A stretch of DNA of 64,000 nucleotides from assembly GCA_905178155.1 (NCBI GenBank), contig CAJINV010000010.1, positions 2,996,587 through 3,060,586 of the forward strand, in the 5' to 3' direction. Shown here piece by piece: positions 51,101 to 64,000 of the stretch (its first letter is position 1; every line of letters begins with the position of its first letter). Below the pieces are notes generated by a model. That model ran no database searches. It worked only from the letters and a program-made list of their open reading frames with translations, and had not been told where the DNA came from. A program made the position numbers and the translations under genes. Source of the stretch: Amoebophrya sp. A120. Lineage: Eukaryota; Sar; Dinophyceae; Syndiniales; Amoebophryaceae.

Positions 51101-53611
51101 GCTCTCCTGCTGTAGAAGTGACAACCGCAACCGCAGCGGATGGTGTAGCTGCCCCGGTGGTAGCACCACCTGCAGACGACGACCCTGTGTTCGTTTCCTC
51201 GTTCAACTGTTGAACGGCGTTGATCAAAACCGAAGTGTGGTCCAGCATTTTGTCCAGATTTTCCGCGACATCGGAATTGGTCTTTGTCGTGCTAGTATCA
51301 TGCTTGTCCGCATTAGAAAATCCACCTCCGCGGTTTTTCATCATGCCTTCCTGAACATGATCCCCCGGAAGTAGATCTTCTCGCTCTTCCGCGATGGTGA
51401 CCGGCGCGGGGTAACGCGTCGTGAAGCTGTTTATCCTGTGCAAAAGTAGCACCGCACTCGTAGTAATTGCAGTCGTGCATTACAGATTTTTTTCTTGAGG
51501 TAAATCCGCATTCCAAATTTCATTTCTCGTGCTCAGGAAATCGAAAAAATTTGTAATGCATTTATACGAGTGCGATACTTGTTTTGCAATGCATACTATT
51601 CGCGTTGTGCTGATTCCTTCCACCGGACCCAGAAAGGTGCAGGTACGTCGTCGGGGTAAGCGATTTGCTTCTGCTGCCCAAGCGGCTCAAGTTGTTTTCA
51701 TGAAGATGATCTCCAGCTTTATTTGATAGTACGTTGGCGCTGCTCGGTGTTGTTGCGTTCTTCTGCTTCGGAGCGACAACTGTCAGGGAAGACATCGAAC
51801 TCGAGTGGGTCGGCGTCTTTACGGAAGACTTCGCCGGCAACGACTTCCGCAAAACACCACTTTGAGAAGAAGTATGCTGGTGCTCCACCTTCTGTGAAGA
51901 AGATTTTTGCTGGCCAGGGTTTATTTTGCGGTCTACTCCAGCACCACGTTGAAACTGCACGGCGCGGCCGGCGGGTGAAGATTTGTTAGTAGAACCTGGC
52001 GCAGCCTTTTTGTTGTAGTTCTTGCCACCAGTAGTGTTCAAGTTCGCGGTAGAATTCGACGGGTTCATCAGAATCCTTTTTCCCCTCGCGATGCTCCTGT
52101 TCACCTTATTCACCAGTCCCTCGTGCGGGGACTGGGACCGAAGTTGTTGCTGTTGCTGTTGTTGTTTCGTCTGCTGAACAAGTGTAGTTTGTTCACGAGC
52201 CGATACAGACGTTTCCTCCTCCAGCTCAAAAGCTTTGGAATTGTACTCCCGGGTCGCGCTACCGGCTTTGATCTGCGAGTCGATTTTCTGCTGGAGGGTG
52301 GCCGAGGGGTGGTACAGCGTGTTCTTTTTCATCAAAGTCGACGTGTTCTTCGCTTTATTCGCTGCACCAGCACCCGTACCGGTACCATGTGCCTGCACGT
52401 TCTGCCTCAGCGTGGACAATTCCTTTTTCCCGGAACTCAGAACGTTCGTGCTCTTCAGTATGGCGCTCTCAACTGTTACTACACTCTCAACTGTTACATG
52501 GATTTGTGATGCAAGAATGGCAAAAGTCAAACAAAGCAGGGAGGTTGCACCTGTAGCATTACAAATTCCGCACAGATGTAGGTGCTGTTTAGTTTTTCCA
52601 AAATTTGTCATGCAGAGTAGCTTTATCTTGTGAATGTTGATGTTTGTTTTGCATTACAAATCATGTAACAGTTGAGAATGTAACAGTTGAGAGCGCCATA
52701 TTCAGATTCATGGAACTCGGGCTCTGGTCCAAGCGCTGTCGGGCGGCATTTTTAGCAGCTCCTGGCTTGGACAACTTCTTGTTGCCGGCAATTATCTTGT
52801 AATGCGTATGAACGCCGTTCGGAGACGAGGATGAAAACATCAATTCCGGGGACGAGCAGTTATTGCTTCCGCCGCGCTTCGGGCACGGGGTCGGGACCGG
52901 CGTGCGCGAACGCTGCATTTCCATCACTGTCTCCGGTTCGCGAAGATGAGCAGGAGGACCCTGATGATGCTCCGCGGAGGTCGATGAAAAACCACCCCGG
53001 GCTTTCACCGGAGAGGCAGAAGAGGGTCTCGTTGTGGTTGAAGTAGTGCCACTACTGCTGTTCATGATATCTTGCATCGTCGGTCGCGAAAGCCGCTTTG
53101 TCATCTCTCCCGACCCACTAGCCTGCAGAGGATCAACAGCACGACTCGCTGCAGCTTCATTCCTCACAGCACTGCGAATGAGGTGGACCTGGTGCAGGTT
53201 CGTCGTGCGGGCGCGGGGGGCGAAGAGGGGCTGGGTGTTCGACGCAAGAACCACCCCGGGGGGGGCTCCCTTGCGCAAATTAGCATTGCCGGTGGTAAAC
53301 GCAAACCGGTTGACGGGGCCTGTGAAACAAGCGGAGATTGGTGCGGGAGTCTTGGTTACGCCGGTCTGAAGCTGCTCGCTTTGCGCCGTCTGCTGCTGGT
53401 GCTGCTGCTGTCCGCCAAGTGTCGCATTCACCACCCGTGGTTGCGGTTTTCTGTGCAAGGCCGGGACGGAGAGCGAGGTGCGCAGGGTTAAGAGGTTCAA
53501 TCGTGGCGCGATTGGCGTCACGGCTGCAGTTGTGGATTGCAGCTCTTGATGAGATGGAAGCTGCTGTGCGTTTTCGGCACTAATAATGCCTTGCGCGGTC
53601 GTTGCGGACAT
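48171..53611 (-). CDS. large low-complexity protein with coiled coil, 3 exons
   Basis: Exons: 53611-52701, 52453-51596, 51426-48171; 5025 nt, 1674 aa; ATG 53611. The first half is Ser/Thr/Asn-rich, basic and probably disordered, with a short poly-Gln run (QQTKQQQQQQQ). A strong coiled coil lies at about 722-771 (EKLQAARRQKALLKKRIEQDL and on). The remainder is acidic and low-complexity, with a LRKLRSTYAKLRKNAKKTCFALVEIQNKI helix and a basic C-terminus (KKLRNRSSRVSIAPGL). No named domain recognised. Such composition suits a cytoskeletal, centrosomal or kinetochore scaffold; that is a guess. Two introns, families D and A, both restoring the frame (SSMNLKSTNVL, NQHNANSFTTRYP). Confidence 0.8.
51432..51595 (-). 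mobile_element. introner family A, reverse, large-protein codon 590
   Basis: 164 bp. Flanks CTGTT (51427-51431) and CTATT (51596-51600), one mismatch. Ends TATCCTGTGC and TATGCATTGC; the TIR has a TAGCACC insertion-like change. Confidence 0.92.
52459..52700 (-). mobile_element. introner family D, large-protein codon 304
   Basis: 242 bp. TSD TTCAG at 52454-52458 and 52701-52705 is perfect. Ends TATGGCGCTCTCAACTG at both sides, then TTACATTCTCAACTGTTACA-like repeats. Confidence 0.95.
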
Positions 53612-54570
53612 TTTGCCTAAGTAAGTTTTTAACTCGATGCTGAAGAAGTTGCACGGGTGGGTTACAAGAAAGTAAACTAACAAACGTTTATACTTTTTGC
53701 TTTTGGTTGAAGCGTTGCAAAGAAAATTTGAATTTTGCCGTTGAGATCACTGGCAGTGGGGGCATCACATTGTTGACAGGATGACGATATGAAGGGAAGA
53801 CGACCTTTCTACTTGCATCAACAACAAAAAAGAAACAATGACGACCACGCCCATGCGAGACGGGAAGAAAAAAAGAACAGAAACAAGAGAAAAAAACTAC
53901 GTGATCACTTCACCGGTGAATTCGGTATTGTTATGCATCTCTCAGTATTGAGGCTTGTGGTTGCAACGAGGAACCAAAAAAATCCTACAAGCGAAAAAAC
54001 GGAACGAAAGTCTTCAAAGTTGAAGTTTTCCATCGAAGAAAAAAGCAGAGCAGCCACAGAACGAGCGAGAAGGGTCAACAAGCATCAGTGGTGCAGGCGG
54101 AGAACAAAACTGCTGAGCGACTGCTCCAACTCCCCCGGCTATGCAGGTTCTTCAACATTAACATTTTATTTTCATACAGATCGAACTCGTTTCCAAAAAA
54201 GTGAAGGGGTAGCAATACCAAGAAATTTGAAAGGTAGTTTTCACGTGTCTTTGGCTTTGCGCGGGTACAAAAATCAATTCGTCGTCAAACTCAACAAAAT
54301 AAAACAGACCGGCGTACTATCCAGACACGTACTAGAACCGGGCGTCGGTGCTTGTTGTACTAGAAATGGTAGAAGACATACACTTGGAAGATCAGCATGA
54401 GAAGTGGTGTAAGACAGGCTACAAGCAAATACTCCACATCGTCAAGCACAGTAATATTCCCTTTCTTTTCGTGCTCGGTTTGAAGGTTGCTTGTTGTACT
54501 AGTACTAGCTCGCGTCCACCTCGCACACGCGCCACACCTCCACCCCCCGGCCTCCACCTGTTCCGTGTCT
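53612..54570. other. intergenic between Rab and 1674-aa genes
   Basis: No supported gene. A 203-codon plus-strand frame at 53789-54400 is Lys/Arg/Asn-rich without domains and is probably chance. The direct pair TGCTTGTTGTACTAG lies at about 54349 and 54487. Confidence 0.45.
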
Positions 54571-55696
<1,126 letters not shown>

Positions 55697-56815
55697 GGTT
55701 TTTTTTTTGTATCGGGTGCTTTGAATAGGTGGGTTCTTGGTTTCAAGTCAGATTGTTTTACCGTGAACTTCTTCTAAGGTGAACCTCACTACAATAAATT
55801 TTGGTGATGTCGCTCGCTCGTTGACTTGCTACAAGGTTGTTGGTGTGAATGCGGATCGCATGTTGTATATCGTGCGGATTCGTCTGACTTTCTGCGTTTA
55901 TCGAGCGCAGGGTCATCAGCCTTGTCGTATTGAAAACATTGGTCGCACTCTTAATATTTTTCTCTATGGAATGAGAACGTCAACGTTGTTTTTCTATACC
56001 TCGTGCGTTTAGTGCCTGAAGGACAAGTAGCAGAGGGGCGAAGGTAAGAAGGACAGGACGGTGCTACTACAGTTGCACATTTGCTGCTAAATTTTGCAAT
56101 AGCTACGACTAGGCTCGTTGGCGAGAGTTGTTCTTCTTTCGTTTATCTAAAGCCAAATGGATCTTCATCTTCTTCTTTTAGAGATTTCTCCCGAGAATAT
56201 TTCTATTTTGCTTCTACTTGCGAATGTGAAAAACTGTCCGAGGACAGCGATACCATGAGAATAGATCTTTCTTTGTTCGCTCTATCTCGGTAGGAGCTCA
56301 CAAGTCAGTAGTAGCCTCATGATCGATACTAGTCACTCGCAGCTCCGAGCGAGGAACAACATCGTCTTTTTTCAGAAGGTGAAGCGCAAGGTTAACGCTG
56401 GATACCCTGTGGTATGTCAATCTGGCGAAACAAAAAAAGTTCATGTAGGTTTGGTTTTCACTGCCATCCGGCATGCAAGGGGTTGGGTTATGTATGTGCT
56501 ATGTAGTTCTTCATGCACATGCTCTTCTACGTCTATGAATTAGATATACTTTAGTTTCAGATGAACTACGCTCAGCGACGTTGACTATCATGTACTAACA
56601 AGTGCGCCAGGGAGGTTCTTTATGAATTCGGTATAGCGAACCAAGACTACCAAATAAACCAAAATGAAACTTCTGAAATGAGTGTGGTGGATCAAAGCAA
56701 ATCAAATACAGTTAGAGCGCAACACAAAGAATAGCGGTAAAGCAGGGACCAAAAAAGTACAAGCCCCCCGATCAATCTTACAGCTGTGCAGCACTTCTTC
56801 ATCTCGAACTAGCTT
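55697..56815. other. intergenic between EF-hand and Rab genes
   Basis: AT-leaning, only short frames, no introner and no recognisable RNA gene. Confidence 0.45.
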
Positions 56816-59800
56816 TCATCGTACAGAAGTACTAGCATTCTCTACTGCAATTTCCGCCATATTCCCATACCCCAAATCTTGCAACACCCCACAAGGGTCA
56901 TCTTCCCGCACTTCATCTCTCAGCTGTGGAAACCTTTCGGCGTATTTCACCAATTTCATCTGCCCAGTTCTCCCAAATCGGTCGCTCACCCAGTACCCAC
57001 CGTATGTTCTTCTCACCTCCTCCGGCAAGCAAGTGTCTTGCTGCAACACGTCAAATTTTTTATCGGCAAGTTTCATCGCCACCCCGCCCGGCTCCGCGAC
57101 GGAGAGGACTGTTTTTAAGCACTTATACCGGTAATAGAGGATCTTCGCTTGTGTCCCAAACGTCTGTAGACACTCCTTCTCGCTCCAAAACTTCCCGCAC
57201 TTCGTGTGTTGAAAATACAGCCAGTCGCGCCGGGCATCTCTCGGGATGTCCCCCTCGGTAGAGGTGCAATACCTGGATTGCCGTTTACTGTCGCTCCACC
57301 AGTTCCGACATTGGCAGGTGGAGGCGCCGCGGTGGGGTTGATGGAACGTTTTGCCTTGGGTACTAGCACTAGAGCCACGACTGCCAGCCTGCTCAGAAAT
57401 CGCCTTGAAGATATTAACTTCAAACGGGTCCGTACTCGTGCAATCTTGGTCCCTCTCGCACCCCCTGCCCGCTCTTTTCGACTTCGGCGAAACAGCGCAG
57501 ACGAAATTCTGGTTCATATACCCACTTTGACACAAATCCTTGTCGCTGCTCGTGTGGCCTAACGGTAAGGAAAACAGCCTTCGGCACTTCCCGATAGACA
57601 AGTGCTCTGCCTTGTTGCACAGTGTCAGCTCTTCGCACTCGAAATCAAATTGGCACTTTGAATTCACACTTAATTGCTTCCTGCAATACCGGAGATAAAA
57701 GCCATCCAGTCCCGTCATGTCCGGCGGGCAGTAGTAGCCGACGTGTGGGCAGTCCAAGTGGTGTTTGCAGCGGTGTAATTCGTTATACGGTTGCAGGGGA
57801 GCACAAACCCCGACCGGGCCTTTTTCTATGGGATAGACGACCGGAAATTTTTTCTGCGATTCGCTGTCGTCCTCAAACAGGAGAGGAAGTTGTCCGCCGG
57901 GCTGCGTGAAGGGCGAGATCAGAACGCACCGCCGTAAGCCGTAGAGGCAGTCTTGGTCTTGTAAGCAAGCTTGTCCGGTCTTTCTCCGGTAGCGACAGAC
58001 GCCCGGAGCGAGAAGTTCTTCGGCGGTCGCTGCCTTGATGTTCGCAGGAGCTGCAGCGCCAGTTGTGCTTGTGACATTCTTGCTGCTCCCACCACTTTTT
58101 ATCTCTGTCCACCACGGCTCTCTGCACGTGTTCCCCTTGTAATCCGCAATGGGCTCGAGTGGGCAATCTTTCCTGCAGTTAAAAAAACATTTGTTCAAAT
58201 TCGGGCAAAAATGTCCCTGCCTGGCTTTTTCGCAGTTTTCCGGATTCGCAGGCAGGCACTGCTGCGTGTTCCGGTCATTCACCGCTTTCCAGCCGCAATC
58301 CCGGTGGCAGTCGTGGACGCAATTCTGCTTCAGACTGCAGTAAAACGCGTTGGAGACTGCGCAGTCGAAAGGCTGCAGGTCCTGGTGTTGGTACTGCAGA
58401 CGCTGGAGGAGGCGGTGGTGGTTTATAATTTTGGACTGCGAGGACGTGCTGTCGTCGGACTCGGATGTGGCTGCAGGAGCAGCCGCAGAGGAGTTCATCG
58501 TTGCGGCTTTTTTCTTTTGCACGGTGCCGGCAAGAAGCCTTTCCTCCGCAGCCTGCAACACTCGCTCCACCTGTAATTGGCGGGCTTTTCGTCGTCCCTG
58601 GCTCTCTGCGTCGGATACTTTGCCACGAGATAAACTAGAAGCCGTGTTTGATGGTGTCAGGATACTAGGAGCCTCGTATGCGTTCACCGTCCTAGTTTCG
58701 AAGTCGACTTCCAGCTCGCGCAAGAAAGCCACGCCAGCAGCGTCCACCTCTTCAAATGATCCGTCCTCATTCGAAGCAGCTGCTGCTTGTCCTTGTCCAC
58801 CAAAAACCCCAATCGACGCATCGTACAAATACTCCAGCCTCGCTCTCTCCGCCGCCAGTCCGATCTCCAACTCCTCAAACGTGAGGACACCATTGTAATT
58901 TCGATCTAATTTCAGAAACAACGTCTCCACTGAATCGAAGAACTCGATCATCGGAATACCCCGGATGGAGGTCGAAAAGGCCGACGAAGATCCAGGTGTA
59001 TTATTCGGTGTCCCAGCAGTAGCTTGTGATGCGGAAGAAGCAGCAGAAACTACACCGGAATTCGGAATCATCGGCTTCGGCATGATAAACTCCTCAAACT
59101 CGCGGTAATTCATCTCCAAATCGCGGTCAGAAAATTTGTCATGCTGCGTTCCATGAGAAGCTGAAACTGAAGCCAGCTTGTGCATGTTGTTGTTTTGCGG
59201 CGCGATCGGGGCGGTTGGTTCGTTTCCATATGCTGTGCAAAAGTATCGTACTCGTAGTAATCGCACTTATGCATTACAAGTTTTTTTCTTAAGTCAAATC
59301 AGGATGACAAGGTCCAGCTTTCATGCTAAGCAAATTTGTAATGCAATTTATACTAGGACGAATCCGATACTTTTGCATTGCATATTCCAAAGTCGAACCC
59401 TATCTCCGGGTGCTTTTCCGGATTGTACTTCGGATTCTCCCGACAGGCGTATTTTGGGATAGCACTTCTGGCGGTGCTCGAGGTCGATGCCGCTCCAGCC
59501 AGATTCTGTGAGTTGATAGTTCTCGCCGCACTTGCTGGTGCTGCTCCACCTGCACTATCCGTAGTTCCAGCACTGCCACTCGCTCCGACTTGGAACCCGA
59601 TTTGCGTCCATTCACACCGCGGCAACGGGCATTCCGTCGGGTGCAAGTACGCACTGCAGCTTCTGTAGCACTCCGCGCGGTTTTCGCAGAAATGCAGAGA
59701 ATCGCACTTTTCCCCATACTTCGCCACCACCACCGGCCACACTTTTTCACAGTAGCACTTTATCAGAGCATTCTCGAATCTTTGCCTCGCTTGGTTCGGG

Positions 59801-60198
59801 TCAGTGACCCCGCTTGTTTCATAAGTCTCCGTGAAGCTGCAATCCGTGCACTGCTGCTCCGCATTGGTCCCGTCGTTCGCCGGGGGACAGGGCTGCTCTT
59901 TCCGGAACAACCCCGGAATGTGCTCGCGGCAGAGAATTTTGTTGTAGCCGTAAGTATTTTCTTCAATGGACGGTTTAAGTTCGTACAAGCACTGCGACCG
60001 TTCGCATTGGTTGGGGGAGCGGCGGAGAGAAGCGGTGGTGAAATGGGTGTTTTCGAAAACGGTCGCGGGGTCGTCGTCGGTCGTGGCAAGGGCGGACCAC
60101 GAGTTTATTTGTCCGTGCTGAAACAAGAAGCAGAGCAAGACCAAGACGACCAAGGAGAAAGAGCGGGCTCTTGTACGAGGAAACACAAACAACATCAT
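56816..60198 (-). CDS. secreted cysteine-rich EF-hand protein, 2 exons
   Basis: Exons 60198-59385 and 59223-56816; 3222 nt, 1073 aa. A basic start then LVVLVLLCFLF (about 16-26) is a clear signal peptide. Several Cys-rich blocks follow (CERSQCLYEL, CSFTETYE, CYCEKVWP, CDSLHFCENRAECYRSC; later CAVSNAFYCSLKQNCVHDC, CPNLNKCFFNCRKDC, CRKQLSVNSKCQFDFECEELTLC, CERDQDC), spaced like disulfide-bonded extracellular modules. One canonical EF-hand loop, DRNYNGVLTFEE, lies at 378-389 with all calcium ligands. The repeats x-CxxxxxCxxxC in the middle resemble cysteine-rich surface proteins of alveolates, but I recognise no named family. The one intron is a family A introner. Cell surface or secretory-vacuole location is likely. 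Confidence 0.83.
59229..59384 (-). mobile_element. introner family A, reverse, EF-hand gene codon 272
   Basis: 156 bp. TSD TTCCA at 59224-59228 and 59385-59389 is perfect. Ends TATGCTGTGC and TATGCAATGC. One TIR has a short insertion (CTAGGACGAATCCGATAC). Confidence 0.94.
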
Positions 60199-61164
60199 CT
60201 TGTGTAAAACCTAGGTGATTCAACACCAGCTTCGACTTTGAGGCGGTTGACGTTGACCTCACCAGAAAACCCTGGGTAATTCAAAACAATGTCAATGCCA
60301 GGCCGGTGTGTAAGTACTTAAGTAGGTATCGGGCCAATTATTTTTAGTGGCGGGGTTCAAGAAATAGAATTAGAAGCGGTCGTATCTGTGGCCGGCATGA
60401 AGATCGATCCTGGAAGCGTCGAGTAAGAAAAAGCTGCTGTGTTATTTGTAATTCGTTTAGCTGCTTTTGATCATTTATTTGGTAACCATAGGGGGAAATA
60501 AGATCACTTTGACTGACCTCCATTGGATGACCATGTTAGCTGAAGTTGTGAAACCCCGTAGACTCTATCTCTTTCGCTCTTATGTCTTTCTCTCTGCGTC
60601 TCTACTCTGGTCGCTCTCTACTAACTACTGCTCTTTCATGTGTGATACAACTACACCGGCTCTGGCAATCACTTTCGCTCATCAAGGCGCGACCGCGCAG
60701 GAACACCACGGTGACCAAAAAAGATAAAGAATGGAATCACATCTGTCTCTGTGGCGTTGATATTATTGAAAAAATAGTTCGAAGGACATTCGTGCACTTT
60801 TGCCACACTGAAGACGTCCATTCGCCGCGTGGGCGTCTCATTGCTTCCTCGTCACACGCAGCTATTACATTTCGCTAGCGTCCTCGTCAACTAATTCATC
60901 TAACGCTAAAGGTGTAATCGTAATGGTAATCATGGTAGACAACAAACCGTAAATTTAGCCTTAATCAGTCCAACATCTGCATCTTCATCTTGATCCATAC
61001 ATACATTCCAGACCTCTTTTTACTTTGTCTTTTGGGTTACAGTAGTCGCCTCATCATCATTTCTTTTTCTACTAAGATTTGGCTTTTCTTCGTGTGAAAC
61101 TACTCACAAGAACTTCAACTTCTTCTATCCCATTACACTTACAGTGCAAAAATTCATAAATACG
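60199..61164. other. intergenic downstream of right-edge gene
   Basis: AT-leaning, no supported gene or introner. Contains TACTTAAGTAGGT near 60315-60327. Confidence 0.45.
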
Positions 61165-64000
61165 TCACAGACTCCACCCCCTCTCCCTTAGCATCTCCCT
61201 GCATTTCTCGTTATTTCTGATCAGCGGCGCCATGGATTGGTATCTATCCTGTGCAAAAGTATCGTACTCGTACTAATCGCAGTCATGCAAGACAGATTTC
61301 TTTTATTTTCAAGCTAAATCAGCATGACAAATTCCATTTCTCTTCCTGAGCTAATTTGTATTGCAATCCTACGAGTACGATACTTTTGCAGTTCATAGTA
61401 TCCCTCGCGTTCCAATTTCAGAATGGAGTACTTCAACAGTTCCCAATCAAACTCTGTGAACAAGTCCCACTTCTCCTTCAACGGTAACCCCAGGCACGTT
61501 TTCTCGCTATCGACCCCGTGTAGCAGGGTATGGAGCATGTATTCCGGGTCTTCCGGGCAGTTCGACGTCGTGTGGTGGTACTTGCACTGCTTTGTAGTCG
61601 ACGTTTTTGTATCTTCCCTATCCGCGCCGCCGCCGGCCATCTTTTTCAGTGGTATTAACCCGTAGCTCGTTCGCAACAAGCGGTTGTGCAACCCGCCGAA
61701 ATGTTCCTCTTCCATTTCTGGATCCGGTGTAGAGATGAAACAGACACGGTTGGTCCTGTTGATTTTTACCTGCGGGTCTACTTGATGATGCACCGTGGCA
61801 GAGGGCGCATGATCCGGATTTCTTGTTTCATAGGTAGAGTTGGAACTTGTATCCAAATCGCTGGACGGATATGTTGATGGAGACGGAGGTCCTGATGTTG
61901 AAAACGCTTGTGGGCGGGAGTTCAGCGTGCTGCCTGTTGTTTTGCGCGGCCCGTACCTGTCGAAGATGGTGCTTTTCATGCCCGATGGAGTCAACACGTC
62001 GCGAGGACTCCTTTCATCCTTGTTCATGTTCTGCTGTTCCTCTTCGTCTACTTCACCGCCTCCCCGGCGCGCCCCTGTAGTGGTCCTCCACTCCTTCCTC
62101 GCATACTCCTCCAGAGTCTCCGCTACGTCTGCGGTCCGCCGAAAATGCTTCGGGTTTTTGAATATCAACGTGTAAAAATGTCTGGGTCTGGAAGATTGCA
62201 ACTTGTCATGCTAAATCTATAGCATGCAAAAATCTGCGTTGCATGATTGCCAAAAGCCGTCCAGTTTTGGCCAACTCTGGAAGTAGTTTCTCATGCAGGA
62301 TAAGCATTAGAAAGGTCTCGCAGAATCTGTCATGCTAGGTCCTGCATTCCAGACCTTATGGGTCATGGAAAAGCAGCATGACAAGTCGCGCATTCTTCCA
62401 GACCCAGACATTTTTGCAGTTGATATTGAACATTTTGATCAAGTTTTTCGGCCCCGTTTGCAGGTCCTCTTCCTCGAAGCAAACTTGCGTGTTGGGAACG
62501 TACGCGTAGTCTTGTAAAAGGTTGTAGTTTGATGTGCTGTTCTTGATAATGGAGGAGGTACTTTCATTTTCATCTTGTGATGCTGATCCTGGATAAGAAT
62601 TTAATGGCGAGGGCGTGGTGGAGCTCGTGCTGGACGGCGGCGACTGATGATCCTCATCCTTCTTCTTCCCACTGTCCACTTCCGCTTGAAAATCATCCGC
62701 ACCAGCTGTTTTATCATCACCAGGATTTGTTGCGCCTTTATCTGATGAAGCAGTAGAAGATGCGACGTGTTTGATCAACACATGCACGTGCAAAAAGTAA
62801 TCCTTGGTCCACAAAAATCCGTAATCCCCCGTCCAGGGATGGGCATGCTGCTCCCAGTAGTGCCGGGGGTCCCAGGGGAAGAGTTCAAAACTCGTGTTGT
62901 GTCCCGTGGTGGTGTCGTTCGGGTTCTTCTCCTATCCTGTGCAAAAGTATCGTACTTGTAGTAATCGCAATCATGCATTACAAATCTCTTTCCCAAGGCA
63001 AATCGGCATGACAAATTCCATTTGTAATGCTGAGCGAATTTGTATTGCAATTGCTACTAGTACGATACTTTTGCAATTCATATCTCCCACGTTTCCACCA
63101 CGTGTTTGTGCTGAACCGCATAATTCGAGGGTACCCGCTTACACCCGAAGCTATCGTACCCCGCGACCCCCTCCAAAATGCTGTCCCAGCGACGACCTTC
63201 CGGGCGGAAAAACCGCATTTTCAGGTAGTTGTGCTTCTTTTTCTGGGCAGAGGAAGAAGCTGCACCAGACGAACTGGACGACGATGGCATTGCGTCAGCT
63301 TCCGCTCCGTAATTGCCGTTACTGGTGCTAGTACTACCCGTGCTAGCCAAAAACTCGCTTTCTGACTGCGGTTCGCTATCGCTGTCACTGTTTAAACCGT
63401 AGCCACGTAGTTTGAAGCCTCCTTGTTCCTGCTCGTGGTCGTTTCCATGATATGCCTGTTGTTTCATTGCGGATTCGAACCTGTTGAGTTCTTCATCGTG
63501 ATCGTCTACGTCTTGTTCTTCCGGAGGCTCCTCGTCCCCAACATCGGCGGCCTGGGCTCGTTCTTTCGGATTCTTAAACCCGTAGCTTTCCAGTACCTCT
63601 TCCACCCTTTTCACCGTCACTCCGTCAACATCCAACCCGTTCGCCCCGACGTCTAGCATCCGCCCCACCTGCAACAAAGGCTCGGGCGAATACACCATCA
63701 GCGTGAATAAAGACGCGGGTACCGCGCCTTTTTCCGGGTTGCCGACGAGCCAGTGGGAGTTTTTCTTCGTGTAGTACGGGAGGATAATTTCGTCCACAAA
63801 AGTGCACGCGAAGCCGTTGGTGAAAAACAACGATTCGAGTTTTTTCAGCTTCTGCAAGTAATCCTTCTCCGAGTCAAACACGACAAACACGTCGACATCT
63901 TCCCCCGCCGGCACTTTCTCGTCCTCGCGCTGCTCCGCCTGGCCATCATTGTGGACCCGGAATTTCTGTTGGTAAAAATTCCGGTTCAGCGCTTCGCTTC
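61165..64000 (-). CDS. 3' part of a large unknown protein, at least 4 exons, runs off right edge
   Basis: Visible exons: 64000-63083, 62927-62426, 62157-61398, 61239-61165; 751 codons with stop, open at the right edge. It contains VDVFVVFDSEKDYLQKLKKLESLFFTNGFACTFVDEIILPYY near the start, then low-complexity acidic spacer, RFFRPEGRRWDSILEGVAGYDSFGC, a Trp/His-rich PWDPRHYWEQHAHPWTGDYGFLW block, and a C-terminal Cys/His stretch (CKYHHTTSNCPEDPEYMLHTLLHG). The Asp-x-Asp motif plus aromatic-rich block loosely recalls LicD/fukutin-type transferases, but the match is weak and I make no functional call. All three introns are introners; the last exon is just 25 codons ending RERGWSL. Confidence 0.8.
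61245..61397 (-). mobile_element. introner family A, reverse, right-edge gene
   Basis: 153 bp. TSD GTATC at 61240-61244 and 61398-61402 is perfect. Ends TATCCTGTGC and TATGAACTGC. Confidence 0.95.
62163..62425 (-). mobile_element. introner family B, right-edge gene
   Basis: 263 bp. TSD TTGAA at 62158-62162 and 62426-62430 is perfect. Ends TATCAACGTGTAAAAATG and TATCAACTGCAAAAATG. Interior is the reverse of the copy at 21604. Confidence 0.95.
62933..63082 (-). mobile_element. introner family A, reverse, right-edge gene
   Basis: 150 bp. TSD TCTCC at 62928-62932 and 63083-63087 is perfect. Ends TATCCTGTGC and TATGAATTGC. Confidence 0.95.

Noticed and set aside
53789-54400. 203-codon plus-strand frame.
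   Set aside because: Lys/Arg/Asn-rich with no domain, and the only plus-strand candidate in that area; consistent with chance.
63468-63490. GGTTCGAATCC on the minus strand resembling a tRNA T-arm.
   Set aside because: It is within the coding exon of the right-edge gene, and no cloverleaf can be drawn.

Overview
The window looks like nuclear DNA of a protist, most likely a dinoflagellate-lineage alveolate and best matching a syndinian parasite of the Amoebophrya type. The grounds are: 15 intron-bearing genes, all on the minus strand (a unidirectional array); moderate GC with sharply GC-rich intergenic islands; eukaryote-only proteins (beta-tubulin, Rab18-type GTPase, MORN, exostosin, SAP); and an extreme density of introner elements. 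These are short inverted-repeat elements inserted in coding sequence that must be removed as introns. The taxonomic call is inference; no rRNA or spliced-leader sequence was seen.

Layout, left to right (every gene reads right to left): beta-tubulin (751-4785); membrane-anchored GH5 cellulase-like enzyme (5978-10414); SAP-domain protein (10913-13177); GC-rich repeat region; secreted/membrane protein of unknown role (15114-16300); second repeat region (16.3-18.5 kb); small protein with a possible mitochondrial presequence (18540-18944); leucine-rich-repeat protein (19615-24114); GC island; hypothetical 667-residue protein (26176-29007); 3.3 kb non-coding with GC islands; MORN-repeat protein (32313-34442); coiled-coil/WD-type protein (34978-38419); methyltransferase/zinc-finger/kelch fusion (38948-43263); intergenic region with two perfect hairpins; exostosin-type glycosyltransferase (44659-47295); 1674-residue low-complexity protein (48171-53611); Rab18-like GTPase (54571-55696); secreted cysteine-rich EF-hand protein (56816-60198); and the 3' part of a gene running off the right edge (61165->64000).

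The main finding is the intron landscape. I could place 48 introns. Twelve are ordinary GT-AG introns. Thirty-six are introner-type: each begins TAT and ends ATA, has terminal inverted repeats (TIRs) and is flanked by a 5-bp target-site duplication (26 perfect, 6 with one mismatch, 4 more diverged). Removing the element plus one duplication copy restores the reading frame in every affected gene: all complete multi-exon genes sum to a whole number of codons and rejoin recognisable domains. Families: A (20 copies, 139-177 bp, inner TIR GCAAAAGTATCGTACT), B (9, 251-279 bp, inner TIR ATGTCTGGGTCTGG), C (2), D (2), E (1) and two decayed singletons. Family A occurs 10 times in each orientation relative to the transcript, so splicing does not depend on orientation. 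Only one of the 36 can be read as GT-AG in any register its duplication allows. No copy was seen in intergenic DNA or inside a GT-AG intron. In the entries, 'forward' means that the TATCCTG-type end and the AAATCNGC block lie toward the 5' end of the transcript.

Functionally the genes are a mixed housekeeping and cell-surface set: cytoskeleton and membrane scaffolding (tubulin, MORN), membrane traffic (Rab18), glycan synthesis or breakdown (exostosin, GH5) and secreted cysteine-rich proteins. Nothing suggests a co-regulated operon.
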